From Azorinus chamasolen (Eukaryota > Mollusca > Bivalvia > Cardiida > Solecurtidae), in NCBI GenBank assembly GCA_963576725.1, contig OY755240.1:95948316-96012315 (forward strand): DNA of 64,000 nucleotides, in the 5' to 3' direction. The notes under the pieces were generated by a model, which saw only the letters and a list, made by a program, of their open reading frames with translations, did not search any database and was not told the origin of the DNA. Shown in pieces: positions 41,725 through 54,600 of this stretch (positions are counted from its first letter, which is position 1; every line of letters begins with the position of its first letter). The position numbers and the translations under genes are program-made.

Positions 41725-41974
41725 TTAACTCTTCGCTTGCTATTCGCGTCAATAAACCTACCTGTAAATAGTGAAGACCCAGATGAGACAGCTCCTGCAG
41801 GAGCTGTCTCATCAGGGTCTGCACTATTTACAAGTTGATTGTGCAACCAGTGCACTCCACAACAGTGATTGCACAGCGAAATATTTGTACACAGTAAAGA
41901 TATATGTTATTATACAACACGGCATGGGTAAAGAAGGATAAATGTATTTTAAAATTCAGCAAGAGAAGGGTTAA
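41725..41974 (-). mobile_element. TTAA-3 MITE, full length
   Basis: TTAACTCTTCGCTTGCTATT to GCAAGAGAAGGGTTAA. Stem GACCCAGATGAGACAGCTCC + TGCAGG + complement. Lies 480 bases upstream of the apextrin-like gene. Confidence 0.85.
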
Positions 41975-42403
41975 TGCTGCGAAAGTATCAGAGCGGTATG
42001 GATTAAGTAATACTTTAGGTATCTGTTTCAGTTTGCTTTTGTTAACTGTTAAGACGCTCAGTAGAGTTCCAACACATCCACCAACACTCAACTAGCTATG
42101 CAAACCATTCGAATGTTTAGTGCAAAACATGACTTTTATGTAACAAATTATTTCCACCATTCCATTAATCTTCGCTCGGAATGTTCAATGGCACGACACC
42201 AACGAGGCGGTAGACGGTAGATTGAAATACGACCAATAAGATGCCGTTTATTGCAATGCCCACGGCAGCATAACGTCGCCATTGTCACATGTTCGCCTCT
42301 CACTGCAGTCCCCTTCCATCGTCAATGTCTTTTCACCTGTCAATGCTCGCCCTTCCATGAATATATTTTGCATCCTTTGTTAAACTTTCAACTCAACGTT
42401 CAA

Positions 42404-42410
42404 TATATAA
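42404..42410 (+). promoter_or_regulatory. TATA-like box of the apextrin-like gene
   Basis: TATATAA lies 44 bases before the ATG at 42454, which would put transcription start near 42435 and leave a very short 5' UTR. Alternatively, CTTTCAG at 42415-42421 could be a splice acceptor for an upstream non-coding exon. Confidence 0.4.
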
Positions 42411-42453
42411 TGTACTTTCAGTATTGTATTAGGTAGTGTAGAACGGGGTAAAG

Positions 42454-42690
42454 ATGCTTTCGAGGTCAGTAAGATGGATCCAAATGTATACGACGCTCGC
42501 ATTGTGGATGGCAACACGTATAACTGCGGACTATAACTGTTTGTGTTGTTATGCCGTGGAAAAGAAGGTAACGGACAGCCCACGCACGGACGGACAGGCG
42601 CTGGGCTATTTGTACGAGTTTGACTGCAAGAAAATATACCCACTAACAGGACTCTCTTCACAGTATTTTGCTGTCGAGTTTGAACATAAG
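42454..42690 (+). CDS. Exon 1: signal peptide and first half of N-terminal Cys module
   Basis: Starts at the first ATG after the TATA-like box. Residues 1-25 are moderately hydrophobic (MYTTLALWMA near 11-20) and end in TA before DYNC, a plausible signal-peptidase site. Mature part carries C29, C31, C32 and C58 and aromatic YLYEFDC. Donor AAG|GTATGA, phase 0. Confidence 0.8.
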
Positions 42691-45600
42691 GTATGATTTT
42701 TAAAACAATATAATTCCAGCGAAAATTTGCGTACTAAATAGAAAGTTGTTACACTTAGTTATAGTGAATTACCACTACACGAGAACATGTCCGAAAAGCA
42801 AACCTAGCTATCTGAGTTCTAGCGAAGCTTATGAAACACAAACAGATGGGAGCACATCAGCACTATTATACATGTAGTTCAGTGAACCCTTTCCCTGTTC
42901 AGTTTTCGTGTAAGAATTTATGATACCATGAATATTTATTAGCTCAATTTTTATAATATAAATGTTTCAAGGAAAGTATTTTCTTTGGCAAGAACTGTAG
43001 AATCAGATCTATATCATGTCTGAAGCAAACAGAGCAGACCCTGATCAGACGGCTCCTATAGGAAGCACCTGCTCTGGATCGACTCTGGGTCCATGCTTAT
43101 AAAGCTTTTAGTTGAGTCTGAGTTTCGTTCTCAGGCTTTTGATTGGTCAGATTTGAGCCAAACTAGTTGAGTATGAGATCGTTCTCAAGCTTTTGATTGG
43201 TCAGATTTGAGCCTTTGGCTCAAATCTGACCAATCAAAAGCCTGAGAACGAAACTCAGACTCAACTAAAAGCTTTATAAGCATGGACCCTGTTTGCAAAT
43301 GCGTGAAAAAGGCGTGAAAGTATTAAATACAGTCTGCCTTCAATCATACCGAAATACACATTAAAGGTACAACAAAACGACACCAGTAAACGTCCACTAT
43401 CTAGAACAACCAGTCAAACTGACGTTGCTTAAACTATTATCCAGAACAACCAGTCTAACTGACAGTGCTTAAACTACTATCCAGAACAACCAGTCAAACT
43501 GACGTTGCTTAAACTATTATCCAGAACAACCAGTCACACTGATACAGTCAGTACTATCTAAAGTACTATCTAGGACAGCCAGTCTAACTGAAGGTGCTTA
43601 AACCACTATCTAGAATAACCAGTCTAATCGACGGTGCTTAAACAACTATCCAGAATAACCAGTCAAACTGATACTACTTAAATTACTATCTAACACAACC
43701 AGTCTAACTGACGGTGCTTAAACTACTATTTAGAATAACCAGTCTCACTGATGGTGCTTAACCTACTATCCATAGCAACCAGTCAAACTGATAGTACTTA
43801 CAGTACTATATAGAACAGCCAGTCTAACTGGCTGTGCTTTTCCCTTATGTTATTGTTATGTGGGCCCTTTTTCAAAGACGTTCATGGATGTCACATACAT
43901 GTATTGGATGATAACCCTACTGTGTGAAAGTGTCGGTCTGAAACAAATAAAGTTTATTTTTAATCTAGTAAATTCTAATTTTGTATGCAATGAATCAATT
44001 AAATCATTATATCAGTGATGGCAGACATTGAGAGAATGCCTATGCTCGACTGATGATAATTCAGTCATACAGCGTCTGTTATTTACATTTAAAGTAAGTT
44101 ATATTTGCGTTTAACTTTACTCTAGTAGAACTCCTCTAATGCGACCACTTAATGAATAACCATGGTTGTCTTTATAAGCAGGTGGTTGCTTAGTGCAGGA
44201 CGAAAGTAATGCAGAAAGCTCCTATAGAAGCTTATTGCATTACTTATGTCCTGCATTAATCTATCACCTGTCCCTACCACTCGGAATAATACCTGTTTTT
44301 GGTGGTCGCATTAGACAGGTTTTACTACATTTACATTTAAAGTACATTTATGTTTGTGTTTGCTGCTTTCATTATTAACCTTTAAAGTAAATCGTGTTTT
44401 ATATTTACATATACCAGCTAGGCTATGTTGTGGCAGACTCAGAGGTACAAACGCAGATCTGTCCAGGGGACCAAGCGGCGACAGACACACGTGAGTTACT
44501 AGATCAATGAAAAGTTGACTATAGTTCGATTTCGAGTGCTGAGACGTGACTGCACATTGTCGATTTACCCATAAATTAGAATGGTTGCAACTTTTCTATT
44601 TATAGAAGTTGCAACCATTCTAATTTATGGGTAAGTCGACAATGGTTGTCACAAGAAGCTCGTAGAAATCGTGCAGTATTAGTATATACAGTAAAACCTC
44701 TCTATAACGGCCACTAAATGACATCAAGTATTTTGTGTTAAAGGCAGGTGGCTGTTTAAAGCAAGGTGAACGTAAAACAGAACGCTCCTATAGGAGCGTT
44801 CTGTTTTACTTTTACCTTGCTTTAAGCAGCCACCTGCCCTAAATATAACCACAGGCAACTCCGGAACAAATACCGTTCTCTGCATTAAAAGGTGATCGTG
44901 TTTCACACAACCCATGTTAATCCATATTCGTGATGAAGTACAGATCTACATGTAAACCATGTGTGCGCATTTACATTTGCAGTCAATGAAAATCTATTTA
45001 TTTCAACGGTTTTGACTGACCAGCAAATGTTTATGTGATACGAAAGTACATCAACTTGCGTCTCTACGAAGTAAACAGGTGAAAGCACAAAACAGTATAT
45101 TTTTGAGATCGGTTAAAACTATATTCCATACAAATAACCAAGTGACGTAGGTGAATACTCTTCAACGGCGTGAACAGATTACAAACGCGAACAAATTCCT
45201 ACAGCTGTTTTCATTTATTTTTGTTTTAGTCTATTCTACAACAAAAGCGATCCCTTCAACGAGCACTCGACCGAGCACTGGATCCACAGCAACAGCTACA
45301 TCAGGAATCACTGTTACAACGAGCACACCGATCAAATCAACCACTGTTCAACCATCGACCAGAACAACCACGACATCACCAACCACTTCATCAACAACAA
45401 CCACACATACAACTCCAACATCAACAATGCTGACAACGCTTAAACCCTCCACAGCATCATCTACAACATCAACAACCGAACGTTCAACAACAATATTGCA
45501 AAGTTCAACAAGTAGCCCATCGACAGCACGAACAACAATCAGAACGGTTCCATCGTCCACATCAGCAAGGACAACAACATCTCAATCAATGTCTACCACA

Positions 45601-48600
45601 AGACCAACGAAATCGCAAACTTTTTCTACAGCTGCAACAACAGTAGCATCAATATCAACAACAGAAACAACACCAAACGTTCAAAATGGTATGGTTTTTT
45701 ATATTTGGCACACAAGTATTTCTCAGCTGATCTATATCCTTTGGCACGCTATGAACCAATTTCATTACATTGTACCTTTGCAAACACTTTGGTTTCTGAC
45801 AAGGTGCTGGATTATACAGTGTCTCATCGAGATACAAAACTGATGGTAACTTACACGATTTATTGAAGGAAAAATGGCCTTTACTCTTAAAATGATAAAA
45901 GTTTGGATTAAAATGATATACATGTGGACTTAGACATTTAGGAAATAGCTTGTACTTTTGAAATGTACATAGTATTTCTGTGCTGGCTTCTTTGTACATC
46001 TATATATCGGGTAATTCATCACGCAGCGCGTCAGAAATATAACTAGGATTCAATAAGGATGGCCAACTAAAACAATCAATTACAATACCCACATTTTTAA
46101 AATGTTTAAAAGTGTTAGATGTTTAGCATGCAAGTTTAGGTTTAGATAAAATGTTTGGAATGCTATGGATGTATAACCTTTACACGTACCTTTGGAAACT
46201 GATTAACATGAGATGTTGAGTAACACGGTATCACGTGTTGGTACACGCTAGGTAGCACGATATGATGTGTGGGTAACACGGTATCACGCGTGGGTAACAC
46301 GGTATCACATGTAGATACACGCTGAGTGACACGGTATCACATGTGTATATATTTGCATGTTACATTTTAGTTATATTTTGGTATACATGTATATAGCATT
46401 TTAAGTCTCGCTTAAATAATCTCCTGTCAAAACTTGTGTCTGTATAAAATGGTACATCAGCATCAAAAATTCGTTTTGTATGAAAATAAAAAAAATACTT
46501 TGAAAATAAGAACCGACACTGTATCATGCAGACAAGACAACACATTCTTTAACTCTTTCCTCCATGAATATTCATATCAGGAATGATGACATCATGAATA
46601 TTTACTAGCTGAAATTTTATAATGACACTTGAGCACGGGATTCTTTGGGCATGTCAGGTACTGCAGAATCATGTCTGTATTGGAGCCGTCTGACCTGGGT
46701 GTACTCTGTTTGCAAAGGCATAGAATGACGTATTTATGGAGTAAAGGGTTAGGTTTATTATGATTATTTTTCAGGGAGCATATCCAAGGATTCGTTACTG
46801 CGTTATATAGGTATTGGTTATGACTTGTTACACGGGAATCCCGGGGGTATGGAAAGAAATATTAATGGAGAGGACCCTGGTATGTTTTTGTCTCGGCGGA
46901 TATTTCAGGTACTCCAATTTCGTTGTTGGCAATACTGCATACATCCGAAAATACTTTCCAGATGCATTGCGTTATTCATATTTGATATAAAAAGCACATT
47001 TGTATATACAATAACTATATCCTACATACTGTCAGTGTGATTGAGGTTAAACCATTGTCTGCAAAATGTTAAAGAACGACCAATTGCTCGTAATTAGTCC
47101 TTCGGTACCTTTCTAATTACTATAAAGTATCTGAAGATATTAATGCAGAGGAACGGATAAACGTGTGTACTCGAGTACTAAAATCGTCATTTCTCCACCA
47201 AACCCTATGTTGTGACCACTCTTTAGAATCGTCCCTTCGTGACGATTCTAAAGAATGTCATAACATAGGGTTTGGTGGAGAAATAAAGAAGTTATTCCTG
47301 AAAATGTTTTATTTCACGTATCTTAACTGAACCTCCATTAATGCCTGTCACACAGTATATACCCTGATCAGTCACCGTGTCTTTGATCCTGAGACTTGCC
47401 TGGTTCTATAATATTTACATAAAGTTGCATCGACTTAAATTGTTTTGTTGTTTTACAGCTTACAGTAGTAAATGACAGTAACACGGCCATAGAAGTGTTG
47501 ACCAAGATGGAGAATAACTGCACGTATAGCAACAGAACTAATTTGGTTTTTGACGGAAAGAGCTACCAGGATGAATTGTTACAGCATGTTACACTTAAAG
47601 GAAGTAAGAACATACAGCTTTAGGTGCCATATTATGCCGTCTGCTAACTTTAAACGACTACCATTTTATTTATTTTTCATTTTCTTCATTGTTTTAAAAA
47701 AACAGTCACAGTAAGAAACAGTTTGGATCCTGATGAGACGTCGAGTTTCTCGGCGTCTCATCTGGATCCAAACTGTTTGTATAGGTAATTACTAATGCGG
47801 CATTAGCAATGAAAGAGTTCATTACTCTTTATTTTAGCAATCACAGAATAAAAGTGCACTTTGCAATCATTACTAAACTTGTCTCATTTCAAACATCACA
47901 AATACAGATTGATAATGAGGCACAGCCTCAGTGTATCGCTTATATGTACATATGTATACAGACACAATGAGCCCTTGATATCTCGAGCTTCGAGGGACAA
48001 CACAAATTACTTCGGGATAACGTATTATCCGATTTTTAACCTTGAAACTTTATCGAGGTGACAACTTAACTCTTTACTCCATTAATATTCATTAAGAAAT
48101 AATGGCAGCATGAATAATAATTATACTTTTAATACGGCACATGAACACAGGATATTGTGGCAATGACAGGACATGTATACTCATATCTAGATTATATAAT
48201 AAGCAAACAGAACAGACCGTTCATCAAATATATAAAACAATTCATTAAAAAGGGATATGATCCTGTATTATTACAACATACTGCATGTTTGGTTGTGAAC
48301 CCTTTTACAGTTGGCAATCACGCTGGCCTCTTTGCATGTACGCCGACAAGAAAGGTTTAGTACTCTATGAAGGCGACCTCTTAAATCCAGAAATGGAAGG
48401 AGAACGTCGGATATCTGTACTATTTCATTTTTGTCGTACCCTTTATTACTTTTCTACAGTTACTCTGTTTGCAGCTCAATCATTGAGTACACTAGCGATA
48501 GGTGGATACAGTATGTTCAATTAAATGTTTTTTTGTTATACATGCACTTTACCACTGTATTTGCTGTCGCGGTTGTTGTAGATTAGTCGGAGAGGGGATA

Positions 48601-51600
48601 CGTTTATTTACACTGTTTGTCTTTTAGGATGGGGATGGAATAAGGGTGAGGTTGGGCGCCCATAAACCGGTTTAAACCCCCGGTGACTTTTGTCACTGAC
48701 CGTTCCAAGGCGGTACTTCCATCTTCCTCCTATTGTATGTTTGTTTTGTCTTTGTGCGTCTCTTGTTGTTTTTTCTACCCATGTACATTTGCTGTTTCCT
48801 TGTGTTGCTGTTCGGGCGAGTGTTTGTTCTGTATGTGGTATTTCCTGCATGACTCATTTTTGTACTTTTAAGCTACCACCAGAGGTTCTATTCACATTAA
48901 TGCGTTCACCCTGGATTAAGCTACCACCACAGAAGTTCTATTCGCAGTATAGCGTTCGCAATGGATTAATCTACCACCACAGAAGTTCTACTTACAGTAC
49001 AGTTTTCATCCTGCATTAAGCTACCCCCAGAGAGGTTCTACTCACAGTATAGCATTCGCCCTGCATTAAGCTACCACCACAGAGGTTTTACTCATAGTAT
49101 GTGAAATATGCTTTGCAGACGCCATGGAAGACTATGAAATATGCACATGATTGTTCTACCAAAATGATCTACCAACACTTACCAATGCTGGGTTTAATCC
49201 TTACTACACTGACTTTTCAAATGGACTATTCCAAAATTCAAACAGGTCATGCTTATGGTGAATATTTCAAGATTTTCTAAAGAAAAGTGTAGCATGACAA
49301 ACAGCACATACCCTGATGAGAGGGCTCCTCTATGGTCCCTCTCATCAGGGTCTACACTATTTGCAAAGGACATTAGTGACTCGTGTCCCGCACAGTAAGG
49401 TTTTACATGGGTATTACACGTTTGCAATTCGTCAGATACTTTGTTCAAATAGTGTCAACTTAGTAAGACGTTTGTAGTGATTTTATTCAAAGAACATGAT
49501 GTTCTCAAGTATATGTTATTAACGAACATTTCTAAATAATCGTTTTTTCTATCATTTCAGAACACGATCCAGTTTTAAACGACGCATTCCTTTTGAATAG
49601 TGGTAAGATGTTTGACTTCTTGTAAATTTTATATTCTTTAATAGTGTTGTTATACCTTCTGATCCTTCGAGATCATGAATTTCAGTACTTCTTGTTCTGA
49701 AAATTGAATACCGCTTAAGCCGGTGCTAGGGGGCGTGAGCAGTGTTGCACTTTCAATTACTGTTCATGAACAGACTGAATAAAACCGAGTCTGCAATTTT
49801 CTCCTTTTGTGTTGCAATTTTTGCTCTCGGGGGATCACATCCTTTCAGAATTTATAATCTTCACAACAGCAGGTGTTAAGTGCTTGTGTGGCGGCCGTAC
49901 AACGTCGCACCGTACTTCATTCTCAGTGTTGTTATACCTTCTGATCCTTCGAGATCATGAATTTCAGTACTTCTTGTTCTGAAAATTGAATACCGCTTAA
50001 GCCGGTGCTAGGGGACGTGAGCAGTGTTGCACTTTCAATTACTGTTCATGGACAGACTCAACAAAACCGATTCTGCAATTTTCTCTTTTTGTGCTGCAAT
50101 ATTTGCTCTCGGGGGATCACATCCTTTCAGAATTTGTCATTCGAACTGAATTTACAATTTATTGTACATTACCCCATGTTAATAACAAACAGCTGTGTAA
50201 CGTGAAGGTATAATGAATGATCAGTTTGTTCATTTCTTTAGGGGTTTACGTCGCTTTAACGGTATTTTAGTCATATTGCGACATCCAGGTTGAGGAAAAA
50301 ACCCTATGTGTTTTCGTGCATTGAATAACTTGCATTGTTACATGTACAGTTTAATGTTACGGAAACCAATTAAAAGTCTCATCATCCACACTCCTGGAAA
50401 ACTGCCCACTGTTCTGTGTCTATACCGTTTACGATGTATCAATACAATGTTTCTCATGAAACAGCGTTTACCTCTTACTTTTAAGAATTCGAGCAGACAC
50501 GAAGGGCGACAGAGGGTAACTTTGCCACAATTTACAGGGACACCATTACAACCTGCAAACTTGGAAGTCTGTCTTTGGGTGACACAACAACCATCTCACA
50601 AGAGTTCGCACGTGACGTCTGTAACCTGTCACAAACTTTTGACGCCGCCCAGTATTTTCGCTTTGTAGACACCTGGGGAACGGTAAATCATTTATCTAAG
50701 ACCAATCGCAGCTTATTGACTGACTCTGAGAAGCTACTTGTACAGTGAAACCCCGCTAATGCGACCACTTAATAAGCAGTCACTGATGTCGTCTAAAGCA
50801 GGTGGTTGCTTAATGTAGGACGAAAGTTATGCAGAAAGCTCCTTTAGGAGCTTTCTGCATAACTTTCGTCCTGCATTAAGCTACCACCTGCCTCAGCCAC
50901 CCAGAATTTTGCCCCTTTTTGGTGGTCGCATTAGCGGGGTTTTACTGTATTTTTGTAGAAATTCATAACCATGTGTCTCTCTCTGACAAGATGTTTTCGT
51001 AGAAGATATTAGAAACCCGAAATGCTAAAGGATTAATCAGTCTGCACAAGTTGAATATTCGCGGGGAAAATCTTGTACTCTACCTTGGTCAGTATTACAT
51101 AACTCACATTTCACAGGGATATTAATTAATCAGATATGACAATACGTTTAGTTAAGAAATCACAGGTATAAAACCGATGCTAAAATAGAAAACACATAAG
51201 CATGATCTTATCTTATCATATACAGATCAATGGTTCAATTTCGTTTTGAACAGTTTGTTATAAATACCACTTTCTATGTACCTAATCATGCCACTGTACA
51301 TTCTGATGGAAATTCATCTGTTTGGTTGTACCATAATAATCAAAAGCTAAACCTTTCAGTTGCACACACAGAAACTTTGAAAGCTAACCTGGAACTTTCG
51401 TCCACGTACTGTGGGATACAACGTTAACATCGCGCATTCCATCGAGCGGTATCAATACCAAATACAAATCATTCAGTCTGCTGACGAAGTCCACAGTACG
51501 TGGACGAAAGCTCCAGGTTAACATTCAAATTTCTTTGTGTGTGCTATTGAAAAGTTTAGCCCCTGATTATTATTGAATGAAAAAGTAGTAAAGTCCAGCA

Positions 51601-54600
51601 AGAACAGCCACACACAAGACGAAACTACCACCAAAACAGTAAGTCACAGTATCATAACAGTTCTATACTGTATTCTGTCATCGCTATATTGCCGCCAGAC
51701 AGAACATCAATTAAATGAATAATTGACTGGGTCATAAAACCACATTGGATATATAAATAAATCATAAAATATATGAAGTTTTTTTATTATTATTATTTTC
51801 ATTTACAGAATGTGGTTATGGCGGCCAATTTTGGCACTTTTAATGTTGTAAGATACAAGACGAACGATCAGCAAGTATTCCTACATCTTCAAAACTTAAA
51901 GGAGGTTTGTATTTCCGTTGTATTTGAAAACTATTTCCTATCAAGCGTTGTACACCGTTTTCAACCACATCTATAAAACTATTTGTAAAACTAGAAACTA
52001 TTTTCATTTATCATGGTACTATGGTTCTGTCTGTCCTTTATCATGGTGTCATGTTTGTTTTCAATAAGATTTTAGTTCAGTATATATATCTACATACACT
52101 TTGTAACCTTTACTAGTTATGATTAGGTTTATTCTTTGCAACACGCATTTTAATCACTTTATGTACAACACAATGCAGTATATGAAGAAGAAATGTTGTT
52201 CTTTATACCTATGATATACACATTAAATTAAATATATTCTTGTTTATGGAAATGTATTGTCTGTTTTTACATTCGTAATTACTTTCTTGAGCTTGCATGT
52301 TTAAGAAATAATATCTGAGGATAATATTATAGAATACTAATGTTTGTTATTCTACACAATACAAACAGAATGTTGACAATGTACTAAGGTTATTTTTCAC
52401 ACAACGGGGTCAAACAGGGTAATGATAAATATTGTCCGTTGTAGAGACAGAGCGTGCTATATCCCAGCGGCCCTTATCAAGGATATGGCTCGTCACTGAC
52501 AGTGAACTCGACAGTATTAGAAAACTCTGACTACGTCAACTCACTCGGAGTGATGACAATGAATGCAGCGGTTGGAACCCATTCCAAACCTTCACCAATC
52601 TTACTTAGTCTCTACCCTTTGACAGAAGCATTGGATCCAAAATACTGGCAGAATGTAAGTTACCATTCTAACGGGCAGACATTCCATAAAGCGATTACTT
52701 AATGAAGCATGTCAGTCATCCATCAACCTGATGGACTCTTAACCGTTTCCCTGTTGCATATTCATGTAATAAATAATTACATCATAGATATTAATTAGAC
52801 TAATTTATATGATGTAATATGAACACGAGCATTTTAGCTAAGACAGAAACTGTAGATTCAGATCTATATCATACCATAGGCAAACAGAGCAGACCCTGGT
52901 CAGATGGCTCTTACCGGAGCAGTCTGATCTGGGTCTACTCTGTTTGTTATCAAATGCGTGTAAAGCGTTTATATGAGGGAAAGGGCTGATACAGGAAGAC
53001 AATAATGCAGAAAGCTCGTAAAGTAGCTTCCTGTATACATTTCGTCCTACATTATTTTGTCATCCATCTTAAGCTTCGACAATTACTCTATTATGTGATC
53101 GCTTTATGCGATAGGGTTTTCTGTGTATCTACCATTGTCTATACAAAGGACATTATTCTGTACATTTAAGGTGCTGTATACACGACAATGTTCTGTGCAT
53201 TTAAGGCAATGTTTACACGATATTGTTCTGTGCATTTAATGAATGATTCTAGGTGCTGTTTACTCGACATTGTTCTGTGCATTTGTGTTGCTGTTTACAC
53301 GACATTGTTATGTGCATTTAAGTGCTGTTTACACGATATTGTTCTGTGTATTTATGTTGCTGTTTACACGACATTGTTCTGTACATTTAAGGTGATGTTA
53401 ACATGACATTGTTCTGTACATTTAAAGTGCATTTTAAAATAAATAATAATAAACCACATCTGCTATTGATCAATAAAGTCACGTATTGCAAGCAGTGAAG
53501 ATAATGATCGACCGGCTGTTTTGAACAAGTTTGGCTTATCAGGGTCTACACCCATTGTTACCACCAGCAGCTATGACTGTTTTGTCTAATAACACTGAAA
53601 CTGACTTAACTCTCATGTTATATAATGTAAGCTCGTCCAAAATGATGTCCAGAACACATCCACTTATCAGATGAGGGGCCCATGCAAAAGAATACTACAC
53701 TATACTTGATTGGTATAGCATCAAGATCACACTTTGTTCTGGATATACTCTGTAGACTATGTCCTTGTATGGTATTGTTGGAGTTATATGTTAATGTAGA
53801 TTCCAGTCAGATTTTCTTGTCATTAAGAACTGTAAAAACAAGTTTCAGTATCAATAGAGAATTTCTTTGACGATAACACATTTGTTTTATTTCTTTCCAG
53901 GTTTTACAAGACCGTGTATTCAGTGATGTATGCAGTGATGCTAATACTACCTTTCTTCAAACAATCGCTGGCAACATTGACCTTGCACTTGGGCAATACT
54001 TCGATTACAGAAAGAATAAAGATAACTTGAATGTCATTCAGCATCTAACAGGTGTGTTAAGCATTTAGAACATTAATCGGTATATGTACATGTACGATTT
54101 TAATACCTATAGCGAGTTATAGGTATTTTTCATTGATATTTATGCATTCAAGAAATTCTAATAAAGCGATTGTTAACGATTTTCCATGGCGTGTCAGACG
54201 TTGCAAAATTCAAAAGCAGTATATTCATGTGATAAAATTACATATGTGTGTTCTATAAAGTTATATATGTTTTGTAAAATTGAATGCATATATGGTAAAG
54301 AGAACGTGTGTATATTGTAAAAATCATATGTATTCTTTATCGTTTATTTTTACTGATTAAGTCAGTATTTATATTGTAAACGATCATATATATTTAGTAT
54401 AACTAGTTCATATATCTAGGGAAAAGTGACAATATAAAATTTCCAAAGACCGGTGATACATTTTTTTAATGACATGGCCCTTGTTAATAACATTGATGGC
54501 ATAGCCTTAACATTTATCACATGCCTTTTGCTGATTAATTAAGACGCAGAAAAACATTAAATCTGGACTCGCTGATAAACCCCTCATCCTGATCAATATT

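Noticed and set aside
45348..45560. Minus-strand 70-codon frame rich in Val/Asp
   Set aside because: It is the shadow of the Ser/Thr-rich exon 3.
50242..50261. Possible tiny exon GGGTTTACGTCGCTTTAACG between exons 6 and 7
   Set aside because: It has AG and GT borders but would shift the frame of exon 7; exon 6 to exon 7 joins in phase without it.
50306..50668. 120-codon plus frame
   Set aside because: It overlaps exon 7 in a different frame; the exon frame carries the MACPF motif, this one carries nothing recognisable.
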